Source: UBA6623 sp965217195 (lineage in GTDB: Bacteria; Acidobacteriota; Terriglobia; Bryobacterales; UBA6623). Taken from it: a stretch of DNA of 64,000 nt. The notes beneath the pieces were generated by a model, which did not search any database, was not told the origin of the DNA, and saw nothing but the letters and a program-made list of their open reading frames with translations. This document shows positions 50,291-59,523 of the stretch, in pieces (the stretch's first letter is position 1; every line of letters starts with the position of its first letter). Position numbers and translations under genes: made by a program. The stretch is from positions 992,001 through 1,056,000 of the forward strand of contig CBDCHL010000003.1 in NCBI GenBank assembly GCA_965217195.1. The letters run 5' to 3'.

Positions 50291-50896
50291 CTACTCGTCG
50301 CCGCCGCGCATCAGAATCGAGACCAGCTCTTTGCCGCCGAAAGTGGTCTCGGAAACCGTGAGGCCCATCAGGCGAAAGCCCTCCTCGCCGGCCTGGTTGA
50401 GTTCCTTTTCCATCGTCTTGGTTCGTTTCGTGGCGGCAAGCTTGTAGGCGTAGGTCCTGGCGGGATGGTCGATCTCGCGCTCGAGGATCACGACAACCTC
50501 TTTGCCTCCGAAGGCGGTCTTGGCGACGGATTGTCCGCGGTAGCGAAACCCCTCGGCGCCTGCCTCGCGAAGCTCCTTCTGCATCGTTGACGTTTTGTTG
50601 GTTGCGAGCAGCTTGTATTCACTGCGCCGATCCGGCGAGGCATTCGCGAGCTTGCTCATCACAACGACGACCTCGTCTCTGCCCAAGGTCGGGCCGGTCA
50701 TCGTGGCCGAGAACTTGTAGCCGTGCGCAGCGGCCTCGTTCATCTCCTTACGGATTGTCTTGGTCTTGTTCGTGGCGAGCAACTTGTAGCTAACAGCATC
50801 GGCGTTGTCCGCGACCGGAGCGGGCGGCGCCGCCGAAACCACTGAAGCAAGGAGTGTCGGAATCGCGAGTCGAAGGGCAAATCGTTGAAGGGCCAT
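50291..50896 (-). CDS. Exported protein of three tandem repeats (DUF4177-like)
   Basis: A 201-residue protein with a signal peptide (about residues 1-22, ending in VVSAAPPAP) and three repeats of about 50 residues. Each begins with YKLLATNKTKTIRKEMNEAA (repeat 1), YKLLATNKTSTMQKELREAG (repeat 2) or YKLAATKRTKTMEKELNQAG (repeat 3), then HGYKF/EGFRY/EGFRL, and ends in a short strand (DEVVVVMSK, KEVVVILER, KELVSILMR). This is the single-domain DUF4177-type pattern triplicated in tandem. The function is unknown. The ATG at 50896 is chosen because a signal peptide begins there; the frame upstream is not plausible. Confidence 0.7.
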   Translation of the reverse strand: MALQRFALRLAIPTLLASVVSAAPPAPVADNADAVSYKLLATNKTKTIRKEMNEAAAHGYKFSATMTGPTLGRDEVVVVMSKLANASPDRRSEYKLLATNKTSTMQKELREAGAEGFRYRGQSVAKTAFGGKEVVVILEREIDHPARTYAYKLAATKRTKTMEKELNQAGEEGFRLMGLTVSETTFGGKELVSILMRGGDE

Positions 50897-51099
50897 GAAA
50901 ACCTCTTGAGCGTGAGAACCTCTTGAGATGACGCGCCGCGGACGAGGAGGGTTTCGTCTAGAGGCGGTCGCTTCGTCGCCCGTACCGAAGCGGAGGGGAA
51001 CACCGGCCTCCGGCACGGTACAATTCGACTCCGAGTTGATTTAACCATAAGTTAACAATGCTCTCGTAACTCCGTCCGTTCCTGGTCGTCCCTACCTGC

Positions 51100-52686
51100 A
51101 TGAACGTACGACGACGCCGGCCTTTCACACGAACCGCCCTCCGCACTGCTGTCCCTATCGTTTGGCTGTACGCCTGGGTTGCGCCCGGTCAGGGCGCTCC
51201 GCCGATCATTGCCCAGGGGGGGCTCGTCAACGGTGCGAGTTTCATGAGCGGTCCGATCGCTCCCGAGTCTTGGGTGTCTCTGTTCGGAGAGGAACTGGCC
51301 GGGACGCTGGTCGTCGCTTCCACGACTCCTCTTCCCACTTCCCTCGACGGTACCCAAGTCACTGTGACTGACTCACTCGGCGCCGAGCGCCCGGCCCAAT
51401 TGCAGTTCGTCGCCCCCGGACAATTGAACTTCCTGGCGCCGCCGAACATGGCTTCCGGGCCCGCGGATGTCACCGTCACCAACGGCGATGGGGAAAGCGC
51501 GAGCGTGGAGGCGCAAGTTGCAGCCGTGGGCCCGGGGATTTTCTCCGCCAACTCCAGCGGAATGGGTGCGGCCGCCGCGACGTTCCTCATAGTGCGAGCC
51601 GATGGGTTCCGCGTTGAAGACGTTACGTTCCGCAGCGACCTCCCCGAAGGCAGCCGCACCAATATTCCCATCGACTTGGGAGAAGCCGACGACGAAGTAT
51701 TCGTGAGCTTCTTCGGGACGGGCTTTCGGTTCCAGTCGTCCGTGTCGGTTCTCATCGGCGGGGCCGATGTGCCGACCCTTGCGGCCGTGGCCCAGGGACA
51801 GTTCGCCGGCCTCGATCAGTTGGATGTCGGCCCCCTGCCGCGCAGTCTCTTAGGCCGCGGCGAAGTGACTGTGCTTGCCAGTTTCGATGGAGTCCCGGCC
51901 AACGAAGTCACCATCAACATCGGGCCTTCCGAAGCGCCGCTGGAGCTGAGTGGGCTCAGGTTCGACGGCACAAACGACCGCGTCACGGTTCCGTATAGCC
52001 CGACGTTCCCGACCGAGGTCTTTACTCTCAGCGCCTGGATCAAGCTCCTGCCGCCGCGTAGGCGGGCGGCGATCATCGCGCGAGGCGAAGACGACAACTC
52101 TTTCAATCTGAGCTGGCAGCTCTACGTCATTCAGGACGGGACCCTCGAAATCATGCTTGAGGACTCCCGCGAGAACAACTATTGCTATCCGTTGAATAGC
52201 TGCAGGCCGCTCGGCTCGTGCAGCATCGAGGGCGACCTCTTCGTGGCGGACGACGTCTGGCGCCATGTCGCCGCCACGCGTGAGCAGTCGGGAGACTTGA
52301 GTCTCTACGTCGACGGAGACAAAAGAGCAAGCTGTGAGGGGACGGGCGTGCCTTCGTCGAACAACTTTCAGGTGCTGTCGGTCGGGAATACCTTCGGCAC
52401 GATCGGACCGCCCCCTGGGGGCGTTGAGCCTCCCGTCTGGTTCTTCCCGGGGCTCATTGACGAACCGGCCGTCTGGGACGTCGTTCTGACAGACGCCCAG
52501 GTTGCGGCACTTCGCATCTCGGGAGTGGATACGGGCTCCCCCGGTCTGGTCGGCTATTGGAACTTCGACGAGGGTGAGGGCCAAGTGGTCACCGACCTCT
52601 CGCCTGTGGGCAACAACGGCTTCCTGGGAGGGAGCCCGGAGCCGGACGAAGCGGATCCGGTATGGGAGGCCGGAGTTGCCCAATAG
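51100..52686 (+). CDS. Secreted TIGR03437-like protein with LamG-like domain
   Basis: A 528-residue protein. The signal region (about residues 12-30) is followed by a TIGR03437-type segment: NGASFMSGPIAPESWVSLFG, then SLDGTQVTVTDSLGAERPAQ, LQFVAPGQLNFLAPPNMASG and AVGPGIFSANSSGMGAAAAT. This domain is especially abundant in Solibacter relatives. A second such region follows (FFGTGFRFQ, VLASFDGVPANEVTINIG). The C-terminal 200 residues look like a LamG/concanavalin domain (FTLSAWIKLLPPRRRAAIIA, WRHVAATREQSGDLSLYVDG, PGLVGYWNFDEGEG). It is probably secreted and surface-binding. It is the best phylogenetic marker in the window. Confidence 0.85.
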   Translation: MNVRRRRPFTRTALRTAVPIVWLYAWVAPGQGAPPIIAQGGLVNGASFMSGPIAPESWVSLFGEELAGTLVVASTTPLPTSLDGTQVTVTDSLGAERPAQLQFVAPGQLNFLAPPNMASGPADVTVTNGDGESASVEAQVAAVGPGIFSANSSGMGAAAATFLIVRADGFRVEDVTFRSDLPEGSRTNIPIDLGEADDEVFVSFFGTGFRFQSSVSVLIGGADVPTLAAVAQGQFAGLDQLDVGPLPRSLLGRGEVTVLASFDGVPANEVTINIGPSEAPLELSGLRFDGTNDRVTVPYSPTFPTEVFTLSAWIKLLPPRRRAAIIARGEDDNSFNLSWQLYVIQDGTLEIMLEDSRENNYCYPLNSCRPLGSCSIEGDLFVADDVWRHVAATREQSGDLSLYVDGDKRASCEGTGVPSSNNFQVLSVGNTFGTIGPPPGGVEPPVWFFPGLIDEPAVWDVVLTDAQVAALRISGVDTGSPGLVGYWNFDEGEGQVVTDLSPVGNNGFLGGSPEPDEADPVWEAGVAQ

Positions 52687-52742
52687 ACACGATCCTTTAG
52701 GTCGCGCCCCCCGGATCCAGACGTTCGTCCCGTCCCGATTAG

Positions 52743-53828
52743 TTAGTCACCCGACGGCGCGTCGGTGTTGGGTGGAATCTCGCCGGTCAAGGCGTTCATG
52801 AACGCTTCGAGATCATCGCGGTCTTTGCGCTCTAGATGATCGAGCTCGAGCAGGTCTTTGTCTCGGTGGTCGTTCGAGTTACCGGCTCCGACGTAGAAGT
52901 CCACGACTTCCTTGAGGGTCTTGAGGCTGCCGTCGTGCATGTAGGGGGCGTTGAGGGCTACGTTGCGCAGGGTGGGGGTCTTGAAAGCGCCCTGGTCGCC
53001 GTCCTTTTGGGTGACTGCGTGGCGGCCTAGATCGGTCAGGTTGCCTTCGTCATCGACGCCGACGCCGAGGTTGTGATACTTGTTGTCGGTGAAAAGCGCG
53101 GAGCCTTCCTGCATTGAGTGGCAGACTTCGCAGTTGCCTTTCTTGGGGTCTTTGAAGATCTCGTAGCCGCGCTTGACCGCATCGTCGACGGCTTCCTCGT
53201 CCTTGCCGTAAAACCAGCGGTCAAAGGGCGAGTTGCCCGCGATGACGGTGCGTTCGAAATTGGCGATGGCCTTTTCGACTTTCTCGTACGTGATCGGGCC
53301 GGGTCCGTAGACCTTCTCGAATTGCTCCACGTAAGAATCCTCTTGCGAGAGGTATTGTTCGACGCCTTCGAGGGTGTTGGCCATCTCGACGTCGGCTTGC
53401 ACCGGGCCTTCGGCCTGATTTTCGAGGCTGGGCGAGCGGCCGTCCCAGAACTGAGCGCCAAAATACGCCGCGTTCAAAACGGTGGGCGCTTGGCGTCCGC
53501 CGCGCTGTCCACCTACTCCCGCCGAGAACGGATCGGGGTCGGCGAACCCGGCGTCGGGTTTATGGCATGAGGCACAAGCGATGGTGCCGTCGACCGAGAG
53601 ATTGGCGTCGTAGTAAAGCTGCCGGCCGAGCGCGACTTGGTCGGCGGTGATCGGGTTGTCGGCCGGGATGGGAACGGGAGGCAGGCCGAGCGGTATCGGA
53701 ACTTCCATCGGCTGTCCGATGGCCTTTGCGGGCCCCTCGGGCGGCGGCGGCTCGGACTCGCACGCGGTCCATAACAACAAACTCGCGGCGGCGGCCGTCA
53801 CGGTCAAAACATAGAAACGCTTACTCAC
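52743..53828 (-). CDS. Di-haem cytochrome-c peroxidase / MauG-type lipoprotein
   Basis: A 361-residue protein with a lipoprotein signal (Cys23 in LLWTACES). Two haem c motifs: CASCH at residues 85-89 and CEVCH at 233-237. The family segments DGTIACASCHKPDAGFADP, NAAYFGAQFWDGRSPSLENQ, AEGPV and PTLRNVALNAPYMHDGSLKT are all present. It either reduces H2O2 using cytochrome electrons, or oxidises a protein like MauG. The GTG start at 53828 has GGAGG with good spacing; the open frame above it lacks sense. Its neighbour downstream is the TIGR03437 protein on the other strand. Confidence 0.93.
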   Translation of the reverse strand: MSKRFYVLTVTAAAASLLLWTACESEPPPPEGPAKAIGQPMEVPIPLGLPPVPIPADNPITADQVALGRQLYYDANLSVDGTIACASCHKPDAGFADPDPFSAGVGGQRGGRQAPTVLNAAYFGAQFWDGRSPSLENQAEGPVQADVEMANTLEGVEQYLSQEDSYVEQFEKVYGPGPITYEKVEKAIANFERTVIAGNSPFDRWFYGKDEEAVDDAVKRGYEIFKDPKKGNCEVCHSMQEGSALFTDNKYHNLGVGVDDEGNLTDLGRHAVTQKDGDQGAFKTPTLRNVALNAPYMHDGSLKTLKEVVDFYVGAGNSNDHRDKDLLELDHLERKDRDDLEAFMNALTGEIPPNTDAPSGD

Positions 53829-54003
53829 GGTATCCTCCACTTGTTCGCACTCGGGCAATTGCTCCCGATCCGGACAAGGTCTCATGATCGTGACCCGTGA
53901 AATAATTGTCAACTTTGGAGCGAGCGAGCGCCGTAAAAGTAATGGTGGGCTTGTCGTGAGCTTTGCCCGTCAGACGGGAAAAAATGTGGGTGCCGGCTTT
54001 ACG

Positions 54004-54963
54004 TCACCAGGGCATTTTGCGCTTGGTGTGCTTGCGTCCCTTGGCGGCGGCTTCGGGGCCGCCACCGGAGCCGATCATCACGCCTTCGTCGAGCATTTCG
54101 ATCACATTGTTGGGACGAAGCGTATTGAGAAAGGCGATGTTGGCGGCCTTGCACGCCGCCATGACACGCGCGCGCGCCGCGGCCATTTCCTTCGGATAGG
54201 GCGGGTCGTGTCGGTCGGGATAGCCGAATGACATCCCCATATCGCCCGGGCCCCACTCGGCGAAACCGATGCCGGGGATTTTCGTACTCGCTTCGGCGTT
54301 CGGGAGGGCGTGGCGATCTTCGATCTTGAGCCCGAGCAACAACTCGCCGTCCGGGTTCAGCGGCCACGTATCGGCCTTCTTGAAGTAGTCGCTGACGGAA
54401 ATTCCCCAGATCTTTGCCGCGGTTCCTTGGCCGCCGTTTCCTCGCAAGCCTTCCTTGAGGCCCTTGCCCACGGCTTGTTTATGAAAAGGGTAGCGTGACG
54501 CCCTTACGAATTCCCGCACGGCATCGGGCTCTCGCGCGTGCGTCATCAAGATGCCGTGGACGCCGGTGGCGAGAACCTGTTTCATCATCCAGGCATTGGC
54601 GTGGACGGCCGCTTCGCTCAACCCGTCAAGGGGCAGGACGGGAATGACGGCGGGGGTGCGGTGGCCGCTCTTGGTCGGTCCGCCGTCGGCCAGCCCGCGC
54701 ATGAAAGCCTGGAGCTTGGCGATGTCGTAGGGGTGGTGCTCCATGTCGTAGTTGATGTAGTCGGCCCAGGTTTGGGCCATCTTCTTACCCTCTTCATAGC
54801 CGCCGTGGCCGCTGGTGTAGTAGATTGGCTGACCGGCCTCGAGCAACTCGATGGCTTTGTTAACCCGTTTCGGCTCCCAGGTGAGTTCGGCGGAGTCGAG
54901 AACGGCCACCCCCGCCGCCCAGGCGACGAGAGCCACGACGAGAAAAGCAGTGATCTTTTTCAT
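54004..54963 (-). CDS. HpcH/HpaI-type aldolase-like protein with signal peptide
   Basis: About 319 residues. The N-terminus (MKKITAFLVVALVAWAAGVAVL) is a Sec signal. The rest resembles the HpcH/HpaI aldolase fold: INYDMEHHPYDIAKLQAFM (the conserved DxEH region), TGVHGILMTHAREPDAVREF, and GLKIEDRHALPNAE, then GIGFAEWGPGDMGMSFGYP with the metal-binding Asp. Such enzymes normally cleave 2-keto-3-deoxy acids in the cytoplasm, so an exported one is unusual. The start at 54963 has GGAGG about 7 bases upstream. A cytosolic paralogue lies at 58741. Confidence 0.8.
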   Translation of the reverse strand: MKKITAFLVVALVAWAAGVAVLDSAELTWEPKRVNKAIELLEAGQPIYYTSGHGGYEEGKKMAQTWADYINYDMEHHPYDIAKLQAFMRGLADGGPTKSGHRTPAVIPVLPLDGLSEAAVHANAWMMKQVLATGVHGILMTHAREPDAVREFVRASRYPFHKQAVGKGLKEGLRGNGGQGTAAKIWGISVSDYFKKADTWPLNPDGELLLGLKIEDRHALPNAEASTKIPGIGFAEWGPGDMGMSFGYPDRHDPPYPKEMAAARARVMAACKAANIAFLNTLRPNNVIEMLDEGVMIGSGGGPEAAAKGRKHTKRKMPW

Positions 54964-55041
54964 GAGTTCCTCCATTTGTGTGTCAGCGGCGGTCGGCGGG
55001 ATTTCGCGACGAACTTGGAAAGTTGACCGCCTCTATCGTAC

Positions 55042-57402
55042 TCAATTCCGCAGAGGTTTTCCGGTTTTCAGAATCGCCTCCATGCGCTGCTGGGTTTTCT
55101 CTTCGCCGCAAAGGCTGACGAAGGCTTCCTTTTCGAGGCCGAGCATGTACTCTTCCGACACCAGACTCGGCTGCGTTAAATCCCCGCCCGCCACCACATG
55201 CGCCAACTTTTTTCCAATATGACGGTCAAAATCGCTGATCCACTCGGCCTCGCGCATCAAGTACGGGCCCATCTCGAGCGCCGCCCGGGCGCCGCGGCCG
55301 CCGACAAGAATCTCGGGGGCCGGTTGCGGCCGATAGCCCATCGCGGCCAAGGCCACAGCCGTTTGCTTGGCGTCGGCGAGCAGGCGTTCGCGATTCATCG
55401 TCACCGAGTCGGACTCGCGAAGCAACTTGCGTTGCTTGGCCTCGGCGGCAGAACCGGCGACCTTGGCGGTTCCGATCGTTTCAAACACGGCCTGTAGGTG
55501 CGGAACGACGTTGTCGTCCGTGCGGAAGCCTTCGGTGGACCGGCGAACCAACTCCTTGCAGCCTCCGCCGGCGGGGATCAGCCCGACGCCGACCTCGACC
55601 AAGCCCATGTAGGTTTCCGCGGCCGCGCGAACGCGATCGCAGTGCATGGCCACTTCGCAACCGCCCGCCAGCGTCTGCCCGAAAACGGCGGCGACGGTGG
55701 GTTTCGAACAATCGCGAAACGAGAGAAAAAGCTCCTGAACCCTCGCTACGGCTCGCTCGACATCGTCCCACTTGCCCGCCCGGCTCAACCCGAGCAACAT
55801 CATCAAATTGGCGCCGACCGAGAAATGTTCGCCTTCGTTGCCGATCACGAGCGCTTCGTAATTCGCCTCGACCTGCTCGATACTCTTCGCAATCATGTCC
55901 AACACGTCTTGGTCGAGCGAGTTGGCCTTGGAATGGAATTCGAGGCAGGCTACGCCGTCGCCCAGGTCGAGCAGACTCGCGCCGGCGTTCGATGTGATTA
56001 CGTTGTCGCCGCGACGGACCGAAGCCAGGCGCAGCACTCCGGGAGGATCGGCGAGGCGCTGGTGCGCGCCCGAGCCGGCGTCAAAGTATGTCCTTCCGCC
56101 GTCTTTCTCGGCGTAGAAAGATTTTTCGGGCGACGCCAAGACCGCTTCCACAAGGGGCGGCAGAGCCAAGCCGGCCTCGGCGGCGCGCTTGGCGGTTTCG
56201 TTGACCCCAAGCGCGTCCCAGACTTCGAATAGGCCCAGATCCCAGTTGAACCCTCCGGTCATCGTCTGATCGACGTCGGTGATGCTGTCGCTGATTTCGG
56301 GAATGCGCGCGGCGCTGTAGACCAGCAGCGACGTCAGCGTCTCGAGCAGAAACGCCCCTGCCGGCCCGTCGGATTGGACGAGGAACTTGACGCGCTCTCC
56401 GCTATCGGCGATCGCCTTGGCCTCGGCCAACACCGGCCAATCGGGCTTGCGCGCCTCGCGGTATTCGAGCGAATCGATGTCGAGCACGAGGCGGCCGCCG
56501 GGGGCCTTGCGATCCTTCTTATAGAACCCCGCCCCGGCCTTATCACCGATGAGGCCTTTTTCGGCCATCTTGCGCAGGAACTCCGGCGGCTGGTAAACGT
56601 CGCGCCGCTCGTCGTCGGGCACCAGGTCGTAGAGGTTCGACGCGACGAACAAACAAACGTCGATGCCCGTAAAGTCGGCCAGACGAAACGTCGCCATGCG
56701 CGAGCGGCCGATCAGAGGACCGGTCAGCGTGTCGACCTCTTCGACGGTCAGGCCTTGCTCGACCATCGTCTTCACGGTGTGCATCACCGAGAAGAGAAAC
56801 AGCCGGTTGGCGATGAAGTTCGGGCGATCCTTGGCCGGGACGACGACCTTGCCCAGGCGTTCGTCGCAAAATTCGCTTACGAACCGAGTGACCTCGGGAT
56901 CGGTATCGGGCGTCTCGATGATCTCGACCATCCGCATGTGGCGCGGCGGATTGAAGAAGTGCGTCCCCAGCCAATGCGTCCGAAAATCGTCGGAGAGCCC
57001 CTCGGCGAGCTTGCCGACCGGCAGCCCCGACGTATTCGTCGTAACGAGCGTCCCTTCGCGACGATGTTGGTCGACTTTCTTGAGAAGGTCCTTCTTGATG
57101 TCAAGGTTTTCGACGACAGCCTCGACGATCCAGTCGGCCTCGGCGAGCCGCGCTAAGTCGTCGGCGAAATTGCCGGCCTCGATACGGCGTGCATGATCGG
57201 CCGTGAAAAAAGCCGGAATGCGGGCCTTGCCGAGTCCTTTCAGAGCTTTTTGGACAACGCCGTTGCGGGCCGGGCCCTTGGCGTCCTGGACCGGGATATC
57301 GAGCAGTAAGGAATCGATGCCGACATTGGCGAAATGCGCCGCGATGCGGGACCCCATCGTTCCCGCGCCCAGCACGGCCGCCTTGCGAACCTCTCTTGAC
57401 AT
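55042..57402 (-). CDS. fadN: 3-hydroxyacyl-CoA dehydrogenase / enoyl-CoA hydratase (FadN type)
   Basis: A 786-residue fusion for beta-oxidation. The N-terminal NAD-binding site is GAGTMG at 12-17, followed by HWLGTHFFNPPRHMRMVEII (dehydrogenase), then the second helical region, and finally an enoyl-CoA hydratase domain (VACLEFHSKANSLDQDVL, then VIGNEGEHFSVGANLMMLLG, CDRVRAAAETYMGLVEVGVG, LIPAGGG). The order dehydrogenase-then-hydratase and the length match Bacillus FadN rather than FadB or FadJ. No thiolase or acyl-CoA dehydrogenase gene is adjacent, unlike the fadNAE operon. Confidence 0.93.
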   Translation of the reverse strand: MSREVRKAAVLGAGTMGSRIAAHFANVGIDSLLLDIPVQDAKGPARNGVVQKALKGLGKARIPAFFTADHARRIEAGNFADDLARLAEADWIVEAVVENLDIKKDLLKKVDQHRREGTLVTTNTSGLPVGKLAEGLSDDFRTHWLGTHFFNPPRHMRMVEIIETPDTDPEVTRFVSEFCDERLGKVVVPAKDRPNFIANRLFLFSVMHTVKTMVEQGLTVEEVDTLTGPLIGRSRMATFRLADFTGIDVCLFVASNLYDLVPDDERRDVYQPPEFLRKMAEKGLIGDKAGAGFYKKDRKAPGGRLVLDIDSLEYREARKPDWPVLAEAKAIADSGERVKFLVQSDGPAGAFLLETLTSLLVYSAARIPEISDSITDVDQTMTGGFNWDLGLFEVWDALGVNETAKRAAEAGLALPPLVEAVLASPEKSFYAEKDGGRTYFDAGSGAHQRLADPPGVLRLASVRRGDNVITSNAGASLLDLGDGVACLEFHSKANSLDQDVLDMIAKSIEQVEANYEALVIGNEGEHFSVGANLMMLLGLSRAGKWDDVERAVARVQELFLSFRDCSKPTVAAVFGQTLAGGCEVAMHCDRVRAAAETYMGLVEVGVGLIPAGGGCKELVRRSTEGFRTDDNVVPHLQAVFETIGTAKVAGSAAEAKQRKLLRESDSVTMNRERLLADAKQTAVALAAMGYRPQPAPEILVGGRGARAALEMGPYLMREAEWISDFDRHIGKKLAHVVAGGDLTQPSLVSEEYMLGLEKEAFVSLCGEEKTQQRMEAILKTGKPLRN

Positions 57403-57615
57403 GAACCTGAGCCTCTCCGGAGCGGTTTCAGGGCGCGATCAACAGCGTCACAACGAACCGCCGGAACCGCTTAAACGAAGGAACGGCGTCGCGTCTTTGC
57501 GCCGGCCCCCGCATCAATAGGGACGACGATAGCATAGTTGATGGCGGGGCATTCCGGAGCCTTTGGCGCAGCCCCGGCTTACATGGCCGGGCGTAGGCAA
57601 CACCGTTGGCTCCCG

Positions 57616-58632
57616 CTAGCGCAGACGCTTTACGAAGTCCAGCAATTCCCTCAACACTTCGGTCTCGTTTGACATGTAGACATAGTGGTTGGCGCCGGGC
57701 CACTCCAGTACCCGGGCGCTGGGTACGGCGTGGCGGATGCTTTCCATGTAGCGGTGGATGGAGCCCATCTCCATCTGATAGATCTGTTCGATGGTGGCGC
57801 GCTCGTCGTCGTCGTCGGGCGGCTCCAGTTTGAACTGCTCCGCCGGGGGCAACTGGGTGGCGAAAATCGACAGCACCGGCACGCGAATGGCGGAGTAATC
57901 CCTTTTCTTTGCGCCGGCATCAATGGCGTTCCGGACGCCTTGCGGCGTGCGATATGGGCCGACCGAGCCGTCCGGGTTGAAATCGTAAATGTTACGGAGT
58001 TCCGATTCCGGGAAGATGACGCCGTGCGCTCGCTTCTGCCATGCCTGGAATGCCTCCGCTGACTTGTTGTCAGCCTCCGATCGAGGTGGCGGGCCGGGAC
58101 GTCTGCGCTGTTTCTGGACGAGCGCGCGGAAGGCAGGGTTGCTCCAGGGGAAGTCAGCGGGGTCGGCGCCGGCATCGAGATAAACGAGGCCGGACAAGCG
58201 ATCCGAATGTTGCGAACCGAGCGTCGTTAACTCCGCGCCGGCCATGGAGTGACCGACGAGGACAGGCGACGGGACTTTGAGCGTTTCGATGACCTTCCAA
58301 ACGTCATCGGCGAGGCGCTGGTCCGTGTAGCCCGACTCCGGGTGGCTAGAGAAGCCGAATCCGCGTCGGGTGACGGCGTAGACGTGGCAGCAGCGGGCGA
58401 GCTTCGGGGCGAAGTCGTCATAGACGTGCGCCGTGTTGCCGGAACCGGTGAGGAGGACCACAGGGCGGCCCGAGCCCGGCCACTCCAGGACCTCCAGTTT
58501 CACGTCCTCTTCGACGGTGATGAAGTGAATCTTGTGGCCGGATGGGTCACGCCAGGCCACGGGTTCTTGCGCGCATGCCGACAACGATGTCAGTACGAGG
58601 GCAATTAGTTGGAACGTCCGATGCCGGCTCAT
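57616..58632 (-). CDS. Exported alpha/beta hydrolase
   Basis: A 338-residue alpha/beta hydrolase with an N-terminal signal (LIALVLTSLSACAQEP; LSAC may be a lipoprotein site). Key parts: PVVLLTGSGNTAHVYDDFA (oxyanion region), GFGFSSHPESGY, VLVGHSMAGAELTTLG with the nucleophile Ser, LSGLVYLDAGAD, and WPGANHYVYMSNETEV with the catalytic His. The substrate is unknown; an ester or lactone hydrolase is likely. The neighbour on the same strand 108 bases upstream is a HpcH/HpaI aldolase, so it may belong to the same catabolic cluster. Confidence 0.85.
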   Translation of the reverse strand: MSRHRTFQLIALVLTSLSACAQEPVAWRDPSGHKIHFITVEEDVKLEVLEWPGSGRPVVLLTGSGNTAHVYDDFAPKLARCCHVYAVTRRGFGFSSHPESGYTDQRLADDVWKVIETLKVPSPVLVGHSMAGAELTTLGSQHSDRLSGLVYLDAGADPADFPWSNPAFRALVQKQRRRPGPPPRSEADNKSAEAFQAWQKRAHGVIFPESELRNIYDFNPDGSVGPYRTPQGVRNAIDAGAKKRDYSAIRVPVLSIFATQLPPAEQFKLEPPDDDDERATIEQIYQMEMGSIHRYMESIRHAVPSARVLEWPGANHYVYMSNETEVLRELLDFVKRLR

Positions 58633-58740
58633 CTCAGATTTACCCTTTTCAGCCTTTCATGATCGCCGGCCGGCCGAATGGAGAAAGTCGTGGAGCGGTC
58701 CGAAATGGAGACGCTTATGCGAAGTCGGGGAATCGCCCCG

Positions 58741-59484
58741 TCAATCCCTTTCGGCTGCCGCCAGTTCCTGACGCGCGGCGGTCCCGAGCAGGTGCATGTC
58801 GTTGATCAGATCGATGAACTGGAAGCCCTCTTGGATGCGCCGACGAGCGGCCACCCCATCCATCACGGGAATGCCCGAGGGCTTGCCCCCGCGGACGCAG
58901 CCTTCGCGGAAGCTTTGCAGGGCGGCTTCATGATCGGGGTGCCCGGGCTCGACGCCCATCGACATCGCCAGATCAGCCGGGCCGAGAAATCCCACGTCCA
59001 CGCCCTCCACACGGGCGATCTCTTCGGCGTTTTCGATCCCTTCCATATCTTCTATCTGGGGAACGCACAAGACGAGATCGTCGGCTACTTTGCGGTAATC
59101 GGGAGCGATCGTCAAGCAACGCCCCATGCCGACCGAGCGGCCGCCGCGCGGCGGATAGCGCATCGCGCGGGCCACGCTTGCGGCTTGTTCGGGCGTGCTG
59201 ATGTGCGGGAAAACCAGTCCCCACGCGCCGGCGTCCAACAAACGCGCGATCGTGACCGGGTCGTGGTCCCAAGAGCGAACCAGCGGAACCGCCCCGCGGG
59301 CCTCGATCGCGCGAATCGTGTGGGCGATCAGTTCCATGTCGTAATAGGTATGCTCCGCGTCAACGGCCAGCCAGCCGAAACCCGCGCTGACCATGACCTC
59401 GGCCGCCATCGGCGAGCCTAGATTCAGCCAGGAACCGATGCTCGGTTTGCCGGCCGCCAGAGTTTCGCGGATCGGATTTTTCAT
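58741..59484 (-). CDS. HpcH/HpaI-type aldolase, cytosolic
   Basis: A 247-residue class II pyruvate aldolase-like enzyme: GSWLNLGSPMAAEVMVSAGF, WLAVDAEHTYYD (conserved DxEH), VPLVRSWDHDPVTIARLLDA, GAWGLVFPHIST, LVLCVPQIEDMEGIENAEEI with the metal Glu, and DVGFLGPADLAMSMG with the metal Asp. It would cleave 4-hydroxy-2-oxo acids to pyruvate and an aldehyde. The gene is followed downstream by the exported hydrolase, and upstream, 39 bases away, is a 2-hydroxyacid dehydrogenase on the same strand. Confidence 0.9.
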   Translation of the reverse strand: MKNPIRETLAAGKPSIGSWLNLGSPMAAEVMVSAGFGWLAVDAEHTYYDMELIAHTIRAIEARGAVPLVRSWDHDPVTIARLLDAGAWGLVFPHISTPEQAASVARAMRYPPRGGRSVGMGRCLTIAPDYRKVADDLVLCVPQIEDMEGIENAEEIARVEGVDVGFLGPADLAMSMGVEPGHPDHEAALQSFREGCVRGGKPSGIPVMDGVAARRRIQEGFQFIDLINDMHLLGTAARQELAAAERD

Positions 59485-59523
59485 CTGCTATACGCCTTTC
59501 GAGGGTCGTCGCGCTGACCGCGG

